64,000 nt of DNA from Bacteroidales bacterium (GTDB lineage: Bacteria; Bacteroidota; Bacteroidia; Bacteroidales; UBA932), in NCBI GenBank assembly GCA_017438975.1, contig JAFRUH010000029.1, positions 1-64,000 on the forward strand, written 5' to 3'. Made by a program: the position numbers and the translations under genes. A model generated the notes under the pieces. The model made no database searches. It was not told the DNA's origin and saw only the letters and a program-made list of their open reading frames with translations. Positions 63,377-64,000 of this stretch are shown piece after piece (within the stretch, counting starts at the first letter, position 1; every line of letters begins with the position of its first letter).

Positions 63377-64000
63377 ATGAATTTCAAGCATTTGCTTTTT
63401 GCTGTCGTAGCCTGCACACTTGCTGTCGCGGGTTGCAAGAAGCCCGAACCGATCGTCGAGCCTGATTCCATCACCGTCGATCCTTCGGCCTTGACTTTTG
63501 ACGGGAAAGCCGGTTCGGCCCAGGTGACCGTTACCGCGAACACTTCCTGGTCTACTTCCGGGGCGCCCGCGTGGGTGACCGTTACTCCTGCGAGCGGCAG
63601 TAACGGTACTGCCAAAGTGACCGTCTCTGTCGAGGCGGGTGCTGAACAGGCACGTAATGCCAGCCTCGTCTTCACGGCCGGTAAAGCATCCAAAACCGTC
63701 ACGGTCAACCAGTCCGCCGGCGAAGCGCCGGCCGTTCCGACCCTGACCGGCGAAGTGACCCAGGTCGATCTGCTTGCCGACCAGACCGAAGCGACCTTCA
63801 AGATTAAGGCCAGCAACCTCAAGGGAAAATGGACCGTTACTCCGAAGGCGACCTATGATTGGGTCTCCGACTTCACGAAGGAAGGCACCACTTCCGGTGA
63901 CATCGTCGTGAAGGTGACGGCCAACAAGTCCGAGAACGACCGTACGGCTGAATTCACCGTCGCCGCGGAAGGCGCCTCCAATGTCGCCCTCACCCTGGTC
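63377..64000 (+). CDS. BACON-domain lipoprotein, paralog of the preceding gene (partial)
   Basis: The first 208 codons are visible; the gene runs off the right edge. It has a lipobox (LAVAGCKKPE, Cys20), a BACON domain (SAQVTVTANTSWSTSGAPAW) and then LLADQTEATFKIKASNLKGK, WTVTPKATYDWVSDFTKEGT. This closely follows the same blocks in the upstream gene, so the two arose by duplication. It has its own promoter and is separated from the first copy by a terminator, so it is regulated separately. Surface location is expected. Confidence 0.85.
   Translation, partial: MNFKHLLFAVVACTLAVAGCKKPEPIVEPDSITVDPSALTFDGKAGSAQVTVTANTSWSTSGAPAWVTVTPASGSNGTAKVTVSVEAGAEQARNASLVFTAGKASKTVTVNQSAGEAPAVPTLTGEVTQVDLLADQTEATFKIKASNLKGKWTVTPKATYDWVSDFTKEGTTSGDIVVKVTANKSENDRTAEFTVAAEGASNVALTLV

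Overview
The window looks like chromosomal DNA of a high-GC Bacteroidota, most likely order Bacteroidales. Evidence includes promoters of the TAnnTTTG type with TTG/TTTG about 19-20 bases upstream, and few Shine-Dalgarno sites. There are also phylum-typical families: Bacteroidetes-type Rhs proteins, BACON lipoproteins, an Oar-like TonB-dependent receptor, a GldH lipoprotein behind a PSP1 gene, DUF5106, DUF5020 and an EF-G2-type GTPase. The genus cannot be fixed from sequence alone. I see no rRNA, tRNA or CRISPR array.

Layout. 1-3.7 kb (minus strand) is a polymorphic-toxin locus: an Rhs protein with an AT-rich C-terminal effector, an overlapping small membrane protein as candidate immunity factor, and an orphan second Rhs tip running off the left edge. 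3.8-9.4 kb holds a secreted metallophosphoesterase, a DUF5106/thioredoxin lipoprotein and a large peptidase/propeller/barrel protein. 9.6-13.7 kb (minus) holds rnhB and a galK-yeiH-small membrane protein-CpXC operon. 13.8-17.0 kb has an EF-G paralog and an OmpA-family protein. 17.1-21.0 kb (minus) has a two-phosphatase fusion, pheS and a small exported protein. 21.1-24.0 kb has a C69 peptidase coupled to a broken beta-helix gene. 24.0-29.1 kb (minus) is a sigma54 activator-lptE-hypothetical-secG-clpB cluster. 29.2-33.7 kb has a TPR lipoprotein, a roughly 500-base non-coding region with nested inverted repeats, then lgt, a ProX-like editing protein and a class II aldolase. 33.8-40.4 kb is a TetR-controlled RND efflux operon ending in a PII-like gene. 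40.5-49.0 kb is housekeeping: trxA, a barrel protein, LOG, polyprenyl synthase, holB, PSP1, gldH, trmB and miaA, split between trmB and miaA by a REP-associated transposase. 49.0-53.8 kb has a propeller lipoprotein and a nucleobase-uptake operon. 53.9-55.8 kb has smpB and metK. 56-64 kb has a TonB receptor followed by two paralogous BACON lipoproteins, the last cut by the window edge.

Most interesting signals. (1) trmB and miaA, the tRNA-modification genes on either side of the transposase, both carry long in-frame GC-rich inserts. The inserts resemble each other in DNA and in peptide frame, and one part also resembles the end of the intergenic element at 30.9 kb. This suggests a repeat family that enters coding sequence. 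(2) The 30.9-31.2 kb element has 17-base inverted ends and encloses a multi-branch foldable core. (3) A REP-type palindrome flanks the transposase on both sides and recurs alone at 53.9 kb. (4) The Rhs toxin, candidate immunity protein and silent tip form a cassette-exchange locus. (5) The EF-G paralog has Ser where the catalytic His should be. (6) One protein joins a histidine phosphatase to a metallophosphoesterase. All similarities were judged by eye; no database was searched.
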